A stretch of 64,000 nucleotides of DNA from Avedoeria sp964651245 (GTDB lineage: Bacteria > Chloroflexota > Anaerolineae > Epilineales > Epilineaceae). The notes beneath the pieces are model-generated. The model was not told where the DNA came from, ran no database searches, and saw nothing but the letters and a program-made list of their open reading frames with translations. Position 1 is the stretch's first letter. Each line of letters begins with the position of its first letter. The translations under genes were made by a program, and so were the position numbers. The stretch is taken from NCBI GenBank assembly GCA_964651245.1, contig CAZYVI010000012.1, positions 62,001 through 126,000 on the forward strand, read 5' to 3'. Below, in pieces: positions 44,467-52,330 of this stretch.

Positions 44467-44931
44467 ATGCCCACCAAGCTGGTCCGCCGCACCTGGGGTC
44501 CCGCCGCCGACTTCGTGCCCGAGATGCTGTCGCTGCGGCAGGCGATGGACCGCCTCGTCGACGACAGCCTCGTCCGCTGGCCCGCCGCCGCGGCGCGCGG
44601 CGCGTCGGCCCTGACGCCGGCCGTCGACGCCTGGGAGGAGGGCGACACCGTCGTCGTCGAGCTGGCGATGCCGGGCGTGGCGCCCGATGCGTTCGACGTC
44701 ACGATCGAGCGCGACACGCTCGTCGTCACCGGCGAGGTCGCGCCGCGCGAGGAGGGCAAGACCTGGTTGATCCAGGAGCGCCCGCGCGGCCGCTTCGAGC
44801 GCCGCTTCGACCTCAGCGTGCCGCTGGACGTCGACAAGATCGAGGCCCGCTACGCCGACGGCGTGCTCCGGCTCGTCCTGCCCAAGGCCGAATCGGTCAA
44901 GCCGCGCAAGATCGAAGTCCACCGCAACTAG
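44467..44931 (+). CDS. Hsp20-family small heat-shock protein
   Basis: A 154-residue chaperone holding unfolded proteins. The alpha-crystallin domain spans about 45-145: it begins with VDAWEEGDTVVVELAMPGV and includes RFERRFDLSVPLDVDKIEA and the beta-strand GVLRLVLPKAE. The ATG at 44467 follows an AGGAGG ribosome site; an upstream in-frame ATG at 44413 lacks one. The C-terminal I-x-V anchor motif appears as KIEVH. Expected to be stress-induced. Confidence 0.93.
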   Translation: MPTKLVRRTWGPAADFVPEMLSLRQAMDRLVDDSLVRWPAAAARGASALTPAVDAWEEGDTVVVELAMPGVAPDAFDVTIERDTLVVTGEVAPREEGKTWLIQERPRGRFERRFDLSVPLDVDKIEARYADGVLRLVLPKAESVKPRKIEVHRN

Positions 44932-44997
44932 CGGTGCGGTCGCCGCACGGCGGCGGTGAACGCTCGCCGTCCATCCAGGGCCATACGTGGGCGATCG

Positions 44998-45025
44998 GTA
45001 GGGGCACGGCATGCCGTGCCCCTAC
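44998..45025. repeat. REP-like perfect palindrome
   Basis: A 28-bp perfect inverted repeat: GTAGGGGCACGG, CATG, then CCGTGCCCCTAC. It lies downstream of hsp20 in a gap of about 215 bases that otherwise holds only the second palindrome at 45075. It could form a strong hairpin in RNA or act as a repeat family member. Confidence 0.7.
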
Positions 45026-45074
45026 ATTGCGTCCGGACGCCATTCGCCCGTGACGATGCCGGTCGCGCCGGTTG

Positions 45075-45094
45075 GGGCACGGCATACCGTGCCC
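45075..45094. repeat. second REP-like palindrome
   Basis: GGGCACGG, CATA, CCGTGCCC: the same core as the palindrome 50 bases to the left, with an imperfect centre and shorter arms. The paired arrangement is typical of REP doublets. Confidence 0.6.
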
Positions 45095-45146
45095 TGCGGC
45101 CGTCGGCCGGACCGCGTCGACGTGCCGGCCGCCCGGTCGACGCCGG

Positions 45147-45884
45147 CTAGTCCAGCCCCGCCGGGACGTCCTTCTTGGCCTCGAAGTCGACGAAGCGGTA
45201 GCCCATGCCGCGCTCGGTCAGGATGTAGCGGGGGTGGGCGGGGTCGGGCTCGATCTTCTGGCGCAGGTAGGTGATGTACAGCCGGACGTAGTTGTCCTGG
45301 TCGACGTACTCCGGGCCCCAGACGTGGGAGAGGATGACGGCGTGCGTCTGCAGCCAGCCGGCGTGCTTGACGAGGTGGTAGAGCAGCCGCCACTCCGTCG
45401 GCCGCAGCTTGACGCGCTGGCCACCGCGGATCACCTCGCGCTGGGCGAAGTCGAGTTGCAGGTCGTCGTCGACGACGACGAGGCGGTTGTCGCGCGGCGT
45501 CTGGACCCGCCGCAGCACCGCCCGGGCCCGGCTGACGAGCTCGCTGGGCGAGAACGGCTTGGCCACGTAGTCGTCGGCGCCCAGGTCGAGGCCGCGGATG
45601 CGGTCGGACTCGTCGGCCTGGACGGTGAGCATGATCACCGGCACGTCGGAGATCGCCCGCAGCGCCTTGAGCGTCTCGAAGCCGTCCATGCCCGGCATGT
45701 TGACGTCGAGGATCACGAGGTCCGGCAGCGTCTCGCGGACCTTCTGGAGGCAGCTGGCGCCGTCGCGCGCCTCGACGACGCGGGCGCCCTTCATCTCGAA
45801 GTTCACCCGCACGAACTGGATGATGCGCGGCTCGTCGTCGCACACCAGCACCAGTCGATCGCGCAGCAGCGCCGGCTCGCTCAT
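45147..45884 (-). CDS. OmpR/KdpE-like response regulator
   Basis: A 245-residue regulator. The receiver domain (about 10-125) has acidic pocket residues in CDDEP, phospho-acceptor D60 in VILDVNMPG and K109 in VAKPFSP. A winged-helix DNA-binding domain (about 140-230) includes TEWRLLYHLVKHAG and YVDQDNYVRLYITYLRQKIEPD. Its start overlaps the kinase stop by four bases (ATGA), so the pair is co-translated. KdpE-like organisation is seen, but there is no Kdp gene nearby, so the signal is unknown. Confidence 0.94.
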   Translation of the reverse strand: MSEPALLRDRLVLVCDDEPRIIQFVRVNFEMKGARVVEARDGASCLQKVRETLPDLVILDVNMPGMDGFETLKALRAISDVPVIMLTVQADESDRIRGLDLGADDYVAKPFSPSELVSRARAVLRRVQTPRDNRLVVVDDDLQLDFAQREVIRGGQRVKLRPTEWRLLYHLVKHAGWLQTHAVILSHVWGPEYVDQDNYVRLYITYLRQKIEPDPAHPRYILTERGMGYRFVDFEAKKDVPAGLD

Positions 45885-47752
45885 CGGGGACCCTCCGTCG
45901 GGCCACGCGCATCGGACGCCTCGCCGTCCGCGCCGCCGCGCGGCAGCCGCACCGTGAACGTGCTGCCCTCGCCCGGCGCGCTCTCGACGTCGATGCGCCC
46001 GCCGTGCGCGGCGACGATGGCGCGGCTCATGTAGAGCCCGAGGCCGGTGCCCTCGGCGCCGACGTCGGGGCGGGCGCGGTAGAAGCGCCCGAACAGCTGG
46101 GCCTGGTCCGCCGGCGCGATGCCGATGCCGCGGTCGATGACCTGGAGCACGACGCCGCCCGCCGTGCCGTCGTCGGTCAGCACGACCTGGATCGGGCTGT
46201 CGGGCGCCGAGTACTTCACCGCGTTGGACAGCAGGTTGTCGACCACCTCGCGCAAGCGCACCGGGTCGCCCGAGATCGGCCCGACGTCGGCCAGGTCGGC
46301 CCGCCAGCGCCGGTCGGGGTGGACCCGCCGGAACGCGGCCACCGACCGCTCCAGCAGCGCGGCCAGGTCGACGGCGTGGCGGTCGAGCGGCAGCGCGCCG
46401 GCGTGGAGCCGCGCCGCCAGCAGCAGCTGGTCGACCATCCGCGTGAGGTGGTCGGCTTCGTCGAGGATGACGCCGACCGCCTCGGCCCGGAAGGCGTCGT
46501 CGCCGGCCATCTCGGGCTGGCCCAGCGTCTCGGCGAAGCCGCGGATGAGCGCCAGCGGCGTCTTGAGCTCGTGGGACAGCCCGGCCAGGAACGTCGACTT
46601 GGCGTTCTCGGCCTCGCGCAGCGCCGTGACGTCGACGATGTTGACGACGAAGCCGCCGCTCGCCGCTCCGTCGGGCGGCGCGCTGTCCGCGGCCCCGGCG
46701 CCGCCGTCGCCCGCCGCGTCGACCTCGCCCACGGCCTCGCCCTCCGCGGCCAGCCCGGTGACCGCGACCTGGACCCAGCGCCGTCGGGCCCCGTCCGCCA
46801 GCCAGCCCGCCAGCGGCTCCGCGCCGCCGACGGCCCCGTCGCCGGCGGCCGCCGCGCCGTCGCCGCCCGCGCTCGGCAGCGCGAAGTCGACGGCGCGGCC
46901 GTCGTCACCCTGCAGCGGCAGCGCCTCGGCCACCGCGCGGCCGCGCAGCCGCTCGCGCGGCGTGCCCAGCAACCGCTCGGCGGCCGCGTTCGCGCCGACG
47001 ATCCGCCCGTCGGCGTCGAGCAGCAGGATGCCGGTCGGGCTGCCGTCGACGACGGTGGCCAGCTGCTGCTCGCGCGCCGCCAGGCGCCCGTGCAGCAGCG
47101 CGTTCTCGATCGCGATGGCGGCCTGGTCGGCGAACGCGCGCAGCACGGCCTCGTCGGCCGACGAGAAGACGGCCGCGCCGTGGCTGCGGAAGACGACGAT
47201 CTGTCCGATCTCGTGTTCGCGCCGCCGGAGCGGCAACGTGACGACGTCGAGCGCCGCCTCGTCGGCGGCGACCGGTCGGATCGACACCAGCGCGCCCGCC
47301 GGCGGCGGCAGGGCCGGTCGCGTCAGGTCGGCCGCGGGCAGGGCCCGCGCCGCCGCGGCGGCCGCCGGCAGCGCGCCGCCGTCGAGCGCGCCCGCGTCGA
47401 CGGCCGGGCCCGCGACCGCGTCGCCGCGGCGCCCGTCGCGCGCGGCGCCCGGCGGCGCCCAGGCGGGCCGGAGCGCGCTCTGGAGGTGCTCGACCAGCTT
47501 GGCCTCGAGGTGGTAGCTGGCCACGATCCGCAGCGGCTCGTCGTCCGCCGTCGGCGGCGCGGCGGTGGTGGCGCGCGGCGCCCGGCCGTCGCCGCGGATG
47601 GCGATGGCGCCGGCGGCGCCGCCCGTCATCGTGACGGCCGTCTTGAGGACGAGCGCCATGACCTCGCGCGGCTCGAGCGCCTCGGTCATGGCGCGGGCGA
47701 TGCCCAGCAGGTAGTCGCGCTGGCGGAGGGCGGGGTCGGCGGGGGCGTTCAT
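45881..47752 (-). CDS. cytosolic GAF-PAS sensor histidine kinase
   Basis: Starting at the ATG at 47752 this is 623 residues. There is no transmembrane helix. A GAF domain (about 20-220) is followed by a PAS domain (about 225-385) with a long Gly/Ala/Asp-rich insert at 285-365. The HisKA domain has H394 in GLSHELKTPL, and the ATPase domain has N-box residues in VDNLLSNAVKY (506-516), then DRGIGI and GTGLGLYMS. The cytoplasmic location suggests it senses redox, ligand or gas signals. It lies next to dnaJ in a divergent arrangement. Confidence 0.93.
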   Translation of the reverse strand: MNAPADPALRQRDYLLGIARAMTEALEPREVMALVLKTAVTMTGGAAGAIAIRGDGRAPRATTAAPPTADDEPLRIVASYHLEAKLVEHLQSALRPAWAPPGAARDGRRGDAVAGPAVDAGALDGGALPAAAAAARALPAADLTRPALPPPAGALVSIRPVAADEAALDVVTLPLRRREHEIGQIVVFRSHGAAVFSSADEAVLRAFADQAAIAIENALLHGRLAAREQQLATVVDGSPTGILLLDADGRIVGANAAAERLLGTPRERLRGRAVAEALPLQGDDGRAVDFALPSAGGDGAAAAGDGAVGGAEPLAGWLADGARRRWVQVAVTGLAAEGEAVGEVDAAGDGGAGAADSAPPDGAASGGFVVNIVDVTALREAENAKSTFLAGLSHELKTPLALIRGFAETLGQPEMAGDDAFRAEAVGVILDEADHLTRMVDQLLLAARLHAGALPLDRHAVDLAALLERSVAAFRRVHPDRRWRADLADVGPISGDPVRLREVVDNLLSNAVKYSAPDSPIQVVLTDDGTAGGVVLQVIDRGIGIAPADQAQLFGRFYRARPDVGAEGTGLGLYMSRAIVAAHGGRIDVESAPGEGSTFTVRLPRGGADGEASDARGPTEGPR

Positions 47753-47761
47753 GGCGCTGCG

Positions 47762-47767
47762 ATTGTA
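47762..47767 (-). promoter_or_regulatory. -10 box TACAAT of the kinase gene
   Basis: On the minus strand TACAAT (47767-47762) ends nine bases before the ATG at 47752, so the transcript has almost no leader. Confidence 0.5.
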
Positions 47768-47796
47768 GCCGCTGGCGCCGCGCTCCGACATCGATC

Positions 47797-47816
47797 TAAC
47801 ACGGCCCGGCTATCAT
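47797..47816 (+). promoter_or_regulatory. dnaJ promoter-like element shared with hsp20
   Basis: TAACACGG (47797-47804), six bases, then TATCAT (47811-47816), which ends seven bases before the ATG at 47824. The box and spacing match those upstream of hsp20. Confidence 0.5.
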
Positions 47817-47823
47817 CGCCGCC

Positions 47824-48810
47824 ATGAACGTCAAGGACTACTACACGATCCTGGGCGTACCGCGCTCGGCCGACGACAAGGCGATCCGGCGCGCCTACCG
47901 CAAGCTGGCCAAGGAGAACCACCCCGACCTCCACCCGGGCGACGCGGCGGCGGCCCAGCGCTTCAAGGACGTGGCCGAGGCGTACGAGGTGCTGGGCGAC
48001 GCCGACAAGCGCGCCAAGTACGACCGCTTCGGCGCCGCCTGGCGCCAGGCCGAGCGCGCCGGCGGCGCCGACGGCTTCGACTGGTCGCAGTGGGGCGGCG
48101 GGCCCGGCGGCCGGCAACCCGGCGGGCCTGGCGGCGGCCGGACGCACGTCCGCAACCTCTCGCCCGAGGACCTCGAGTCGATCTTCGGCGGCGGTGGCGG
48201 GGGTTTCTCCGACTTCTTCGAGACGCTGTTCGGCGGCGGCGCCGGGCGCGGCCGGGGCGCCGCGGCCCCGTCGGCGCGGCTGGGCCGCGGTGGCGACCTC
48301 GAGGCCGCGGCGCCGATCACGCTGGCCGAGGCCTACACCGGCACGACCCGCCAGCTCCAGCTCGACGGCCGCCGGATCGAGGTCCGGATCCCGCCCGGCG
48401 TCAAGACGGGCAGCAAGGTCCGGGTCCGCGGCGAGGGCCAGCCGGGCGAGGCCGGCGCCGGCGACCTCTACCTGGTCGTCGAGGTCCAGCCGGATGGGCG
48501 CTTCGAGCGCGACGGCGACGACCTCCGGACGCGCGTCGCCGTCCCGCTCTACACCGCGCTGCTGGGCGGCGAGGTCGCGGTGCCGACGCCGGCCGGCCCG
48601 GCACAGCTGACGATCCCGCCCGAGACCCGCAACGGGCAGCGCTTCCGGCTCGCCGGCCGCGGCATGCCGCGGCTGCGCGCGCCCGAGACGCACGGCGACC
48701 TCTTCGCCACGGTCGATGTCGTCCTGCCGCGCGACCTGAGCGACGACGAGAAGCGGCTGCTCGCCGAGCTGGCCCGGCTCCGGCCGCCCACCGCCGCGCC
48801 CGGCGCGTGA
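47824..48810 (+). CDS. DnaJ/CbpA-type Hsp40 co-chaperone
   Basis: A 328-residue J-protein. The J-domain is at residues 4-70 with the HPD motif H33-P34-D35. A Gly-rich linker covers about 85-160 and two C-terminal substrate domains about 155-320 (VRIPPGVKTGSKVRVRGEG, RNGQRFRLAGRGMP). The zinc-finger domain of type-I DnaJ is absent, making it CbpA-like. No dnaK or grpE is nearby. Its stop overlaps the next gene's GTG. Confidence 0.93.
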   Translation: MNVKDYYTILGVPRSADDKAIRRAYRKLAKENHPDLHPGDAAAAQRFKDVAEAYEVLGDADKRAKYDRFGAAWRQAERAGGADGFDWSQWGGGPGGRQPGGPGGGRTHVRNLSPEDLESIFGGGGGGFSDFFETLFGGGAGRGRGAAAPSARLGRGGDLEAAAPITLAEAYTGTTRQLQLDGRRIEVRIPPGVKTGSKVRVRGEGQPGEAGAGDLYLVVEVQPDGRFERDGDDLRTRVAVPLYTALLGGEVAVPTPAGPAQLTIPPETRNGQRFRLAGRGMPRLRAPETHGDLFATVDVVLPRDLSDDEKRLLAELARLRPPTAAPGA

Positions 48811-49901
48811 CGCCGGCCGGGGCGCCGGGCGGCCGCGCGGACGACCCCGCCGCCGCGTCGCCGCCGCCCGCGCTGGCGCTGGCCGTGGTCGCGTCGCCGG
48901 GCCACGACGACCCCGGCCACCCCGAGCACGCCGGCCGGATTCCGGCCATCCTGGCCGCCCTGGCGGCGGACGCGGCGACCGGCGACGGCGCGGCGGACCG
49001 GCTGCCGCGCCTGGCCGTCGAACCGGCGTCGCTCGACGCCCTCGCCCGGGTCCACCACCGCCGCTACCTCGAGGCGCTGCACGCCGCGATGGACCGCGCC
49101 CCGGCCGTCATCGACGCGGCGCCGACGTACATCACGCCATCGTCGTTCGACGACGCCCGCCGCTCGGCGGGGGCCGCGATCGCCGCCGTCGACGCCGTGC
49201 TGGACGGTCGGGCGGGTGCGGCGTTCGCCCTGGGCCGGCCGCCGGGGCACCACGCCCGGCCGGCGGCGGCGATGGGCTTCTGCCTGTTGGCCAACGCCGC
49301 CGTCGCCGTCCGCCACGCCCAGGCGCGCGGCGTCGGCCGGGTGCTCGTCGTCGACTTCGACGTCCACCACGGCAACGGGACGCAGGAAGCGTTCCTCGAG
49401 GACGCCGGCGTCGTGTTCGTATCGGTCCAGCAGCGCGGCGCCTACCCGGGCACAGGCGCCGTCGACGACATCGGCATCGGCGCCGGCCGCGGCGCGACGG
49501 TCAACGTCCCGCTGCCGGCCGGCGCCGGCGACGCCGCGTTCGACCGTGCGCTGGCGGAGATCGTCGCGCCGCTCGCAGAGCGCGTCCAGCCGGAGCTCGT
49601 CGTCGTCTCGGCCGGCTTCGACGCATCGTGGCGCGACCCGCTGGCCGGGCTCGCCGTCTCCGGCGCCGGCTTCCACGCCGCCGCGGCGGCGCTGGCCGCG
49701 ATCGCCGCCCGCCACGCCGAGGGTCGCCTGGCGTTCGTCCTCGAGGGCGGCTACGACCTGCCGGCGTTGGGCGAGGGCGTCGTCAACGTCGCCCGCGCGC
49801 TGCACGGCGCTCCGGCGGCGACGGCTCTCGGCCGGCCCGACGCGCCGGAGCCCGACGTCGGCGCCGTCGTCGAGGCGGTGCGGCGGCGGCACGGGCTGTA
49901 G
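48807..49901 (+). CDS. histone deacetylase-superfamily (AcuC/APAH-like) hydrolase
   Basis: A 364-residue zinc-dependent amidohydrolase, starting at the GTG that overlaps the dnaJ stop. RPPGHHA lies at 144-150, and DFDVHHGNGT gives the zinc ligands D185 and H187; the third ligand is D272 in SAGFDAS. HPEHAGR near 38 and EGGYDLPALGE near the end are also conserved. Bacterial members remove acetyl groups from polyamines or from protein lysine (AcuC). Coupling to dnaJ is probably accidental functionally. The following gap (49902-50032) shows no gene. Confidence 0.92.
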   Translation: MTPAGAPGGRADDPAAASPPPALALAVVASPGHDDPGHPEHAGRIPAILAALAADAATGDGAADRLPRLAVEPASLDALARVHHRRYLEALHAAMDRAPAVIDAAPTYITPSSFDDARRSAGAAIAAVDAVLDGRAGAAFALGRPPGHHARPAAAMGFCLLANAAVAVRHAQARGVGRVLVVDFDVHHGNGTQEAFLEDAGVVFVSVQQRGAYPGTGAVDDIGIGAGRGATVNVPLPAGAGDAAFDRALAEIVAPLAERVQPELVVVSAGFDASWRDPLAGLAVSGAGFHAAAAALAAIAARHAEGRLAFVLEGGYDLPALGEGVVNVARALHGAPAATALGRPDAPEPDVGAVVEAVRRRHGL

Positions 49902-50032
49902 CAGGCTGGGCAGGGGCGACGCCTCCGGCCGGTCTGGCAACCCCGACCGGTGCCCGTCGATCGCGACGATGCATCGTGCCCGCCGCGCCACGTCGGCGAT
50001 GCCACTATCGACGGTACCGCTGGCCCATCACC

Positions 50033-52222
50033 CTAGGGTCGCCGCACCGTCAGGGGCAAGTATGCCCGCCCTGCCCCCGACGCGCCCGCCAACTGGACGA
50101 TCGACACCCCCCCCGCCATCTCGGCCACCGCCACGCGATCGCCGGCGATCGCAACCCGCCGCGCCGACCCGGGCGTCGGGAGCCACTGAACCACCCGCAT
50201 GGCCTTGGGATCGCGCACGTCGAGCACCGCCGTCCCGTGGGCTCCGGCCGCGGCGAAGGCGCGCCCGACGTCGGCGTCCACGGCAATGTCGAGGAAGACC
50301 GGCACGGCCGGCCCGGTCGCGCCGTCGGTGGCCGTATCCACCAGCCCGCCGGCGATCACCGGCCGGTCCGGGTCGGTCAGGTCGACGACGGTCACGCGCT
50401 CCCACGCCACAAAGGCGCGCGTGCCCTTCACGTCGACGCCCGGTGCTCGCGACGAGCCCCCCACCGTGGTCAGCACGACGTTGCCGCGCTCGACGATGCC
50501 GCCATCGGCGCCGACGTCGAAGACAACGAGTGTCGGCAGCGCGCCGAGCTCCAGCACCAGCGCCACGGCGCCACCGGGCCGCGGGCTCAGCGCGAAGACC
50601 GGCCGACGGTCGCCGAGCGCGAGCCGGTCGACCTCCACCAGGGCCGGACCACCGCGGTCGGCTAGGGCGACGAGGCCCTGTTGGTCCGCAACCCAGACGC
50701 CGTCGCCGACCGCGGCCATGGCGTGCCCGCTCGTGTCGCCGCGCCAACGAAGCCGGGCGCCGGTCGGTTCGTCGCGCTCCACCTGCCACAGGGCGCGGCT
50801 CGAAAGGCCGTCCAGCATCCAGAGCCGGTCGCCGTCGGCCGACAGCACCTGGGGCAGCGCGTCGTACAGCGCGGTCGAGGCCGCGCTGGCGACCGGCAGC
50901 CGGCCGGCGGCGTCGGTCAGCGGCACGAGCCCGGCCGGCGCGTCGGCCGGACCGCCGACGAGCGGCCACGGGCTGTCGGGGGCCGCCGCGAACAGCTGGC
51001 CGTCGACGAGCGCGACGTCGGTGACGCTCGGCGTCAGCGGCAGGGTGGGCCCGGCGACGGGCGGAGCAGCGCCGCCCACAGCCAGGCGCGTCACGCCGCC
51101 GCCGTCGCGCCACAGCAGCCCGCCGTCGACGGACGCCAAAGCCACCGCGGTCGTGGGCCGCGGCCACGCGTGGGCCGCGGCCGGCTGGCCGGCCGCATCG
51201 ACGTCGAGGGCGACGAGCTGGGGCTGCGTGCCCGACAGCGTGGCGTAGAGGCGTCCGTCCCGCCCAGCCACGAGCTGGTGCGGCGCGCTGAATACGGGCG
51301 GCGTCGGCAGGGTGGCGCTGCCGCGCGCCGCGACGGCCGCGGCGTCGACGACGGCCACGTACGGCTCGACGGTCGACATGTCCGGCGCACGGCGTTCGCC
51401 CAGCAGCGCCACGTCGCGGCCGCCGAGGGCGGTCAGGTCGACGATGCGGCCGGCGGCGGCCCAGTCGCCGAGGTGCTGCGGCGTCACCCCGGCCGGCAAC
51501 GTGAACACCGAGAGCCCCGACTCGGTGCCGCCGCGCGTCGTCAGCGCGCGGGCCACCGCGGCGTGACCGGCCGTCGCCGCCACGGCGTGGAGCTCGCCGC
51601 TACCGAACGGGCCTTCGGCCAGCGTCCGTTCGGCCGTCGCCAGCCAGCGCGGCGCGCCGTCGTCGACGTCGGCCACGCCCAGCCGCAGGGCCACCGATGC
51701 CACGCCGTCGTCGAGGATCGCCACCACCAGCCGGTCGTCATGCCACGCCAGCCGCCGCCCGGCGTCGCGCGAGTCCTGCGCCGGTGCGCCGCCGTACGAC
51801 TGCGGGCGCGGCGCGACGTCGAGGACGCCGAGCGACGACAACCGGCCGGCGTCGTCGACGCGCCAGACGACGACCGCGCTCCCGGCGACCGCCGCCAGCC
51901 GCGCCCCGTCGGGGCGGACCGACACGTCGCCGACGACGGTGTCGAGCGCCGTTCGATCGACGACCTGCGGCCCCCCCGGCGCCGCAAGGTCGAGCGTCAA
52001 GACCTGCGCGCCGCTGCCGACCCAGGCCCAGCGGCCGTGGGCGGCGACGGCGCCGGGCGCTCCGCCGACGCGGTGCGCGAGGGCGGCCGGCGCGTCGGCG
52101 TGCAGGTGGGCGGGCAGCGGCGCCTGGGCCGAGGACGGTGCGGCCGGTCCAAGCGACGGCCCGAGCATGGCGGCGAGGACGGCGATGACGGCGTGGGTGG
52201 CGGCGCGGCGGGACGCGATCAT
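50033..52222 (-). CDS. secreted LVIVD-type beta-propeller protein
   Basis: The ATG at 52222 (AGGAG site upstream) gives 729 residues with a signal peptide over about 3-30. Repeated blade segments such as 'ARRVAIAGDRVAVAEMAGG' and 'WVADQQGLVALADRGG' occur roughly every 45-60 residues, fitting a propeller of the LVIVD or YVTN kind. The final segment AYLPLTVRRP is the YLP motif near the C-terminus. There are no obvious catalytic residues. It stands alone, with 108 bases upstream before the transporter stop and about 130 bases downstream to the deacetylase gene. Confidence 0.75.
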   Translation of the reverse strand: MIASRRAATHAVIAVLAAMLGPSLGPAAPSSAQAPLPAHLHADAPAALAHRVGGAPGAVAAHGRWAWVGSGAQVLTLDLAAPGGPQVVDRTALDTVVGDVSVRPDGARLAAVAGSAVVVWRVDDAGRLSSLGVLDVAPRPQSYGGAPAQDSRDAGRRLAWHDDRLVVAILDDGVASVALRLGVADVDDGAPRWLATAERTLAEGPFGSGELHAVAATAGHAAVARALTTRGGTESGLSVFTLPAGVTPQHLGDWAAAGRIVDLTALGGRDVALLGERRAPDMSTVEPYVAVVDAAAVAARGSATLPTPPVFSAPHQLVAGRDGRLYATLSGTQPQLVALDVDAAGQPAAAHAWPRPTTAVALASVDGGLLWRDGGGVTRLAVGGAAPPVAGPTLPLTPSVTDVALVDGQLFAAAPDSPWPLVGGPADAPAGLVPLTDAAGRLPVASAASTALYDALPQVLSADGDRLWMLDGLSSRALWQVERDEPTGARLRWRGDTSGHAMAAVGDGVWVADQQGLVALADRGGPALVEVDRLALGDRRPVFALSPRPGGAVALVLELGALPTLVVFDVGADGGIVERGNVVLTTVGGSSRAPGVDVKGTRAFVAWERVTVVDLTDPDRPVIAGGLVDTATDGATGPAVPVFLDIAVDADVGRAFAAAGAHGTAVLDVRDPKAMRVVQWLPTPGSARRVAIAGDRVAVAEMAGGVSIVQLAGASGAGRAYLPLTVRRP

Positions 52223-52330
52223 CGGGCGGCTCCTGGCGGCGGTGCGATGCGGGTGCGCGGCGTTCACAACACGCGGTTCACCCGTCTCTGACCACCGCCG
52301 CCGGTCACGCGTTCCCCGGCCGCGCCCCGC

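Noticed and set aside
45011..45274. Small plus-strand frame across the palindromes
   Set aside because: It overlaps the REP-like repeats and the response regulator's 3' end antisense, and has no ribosome site or family motif.
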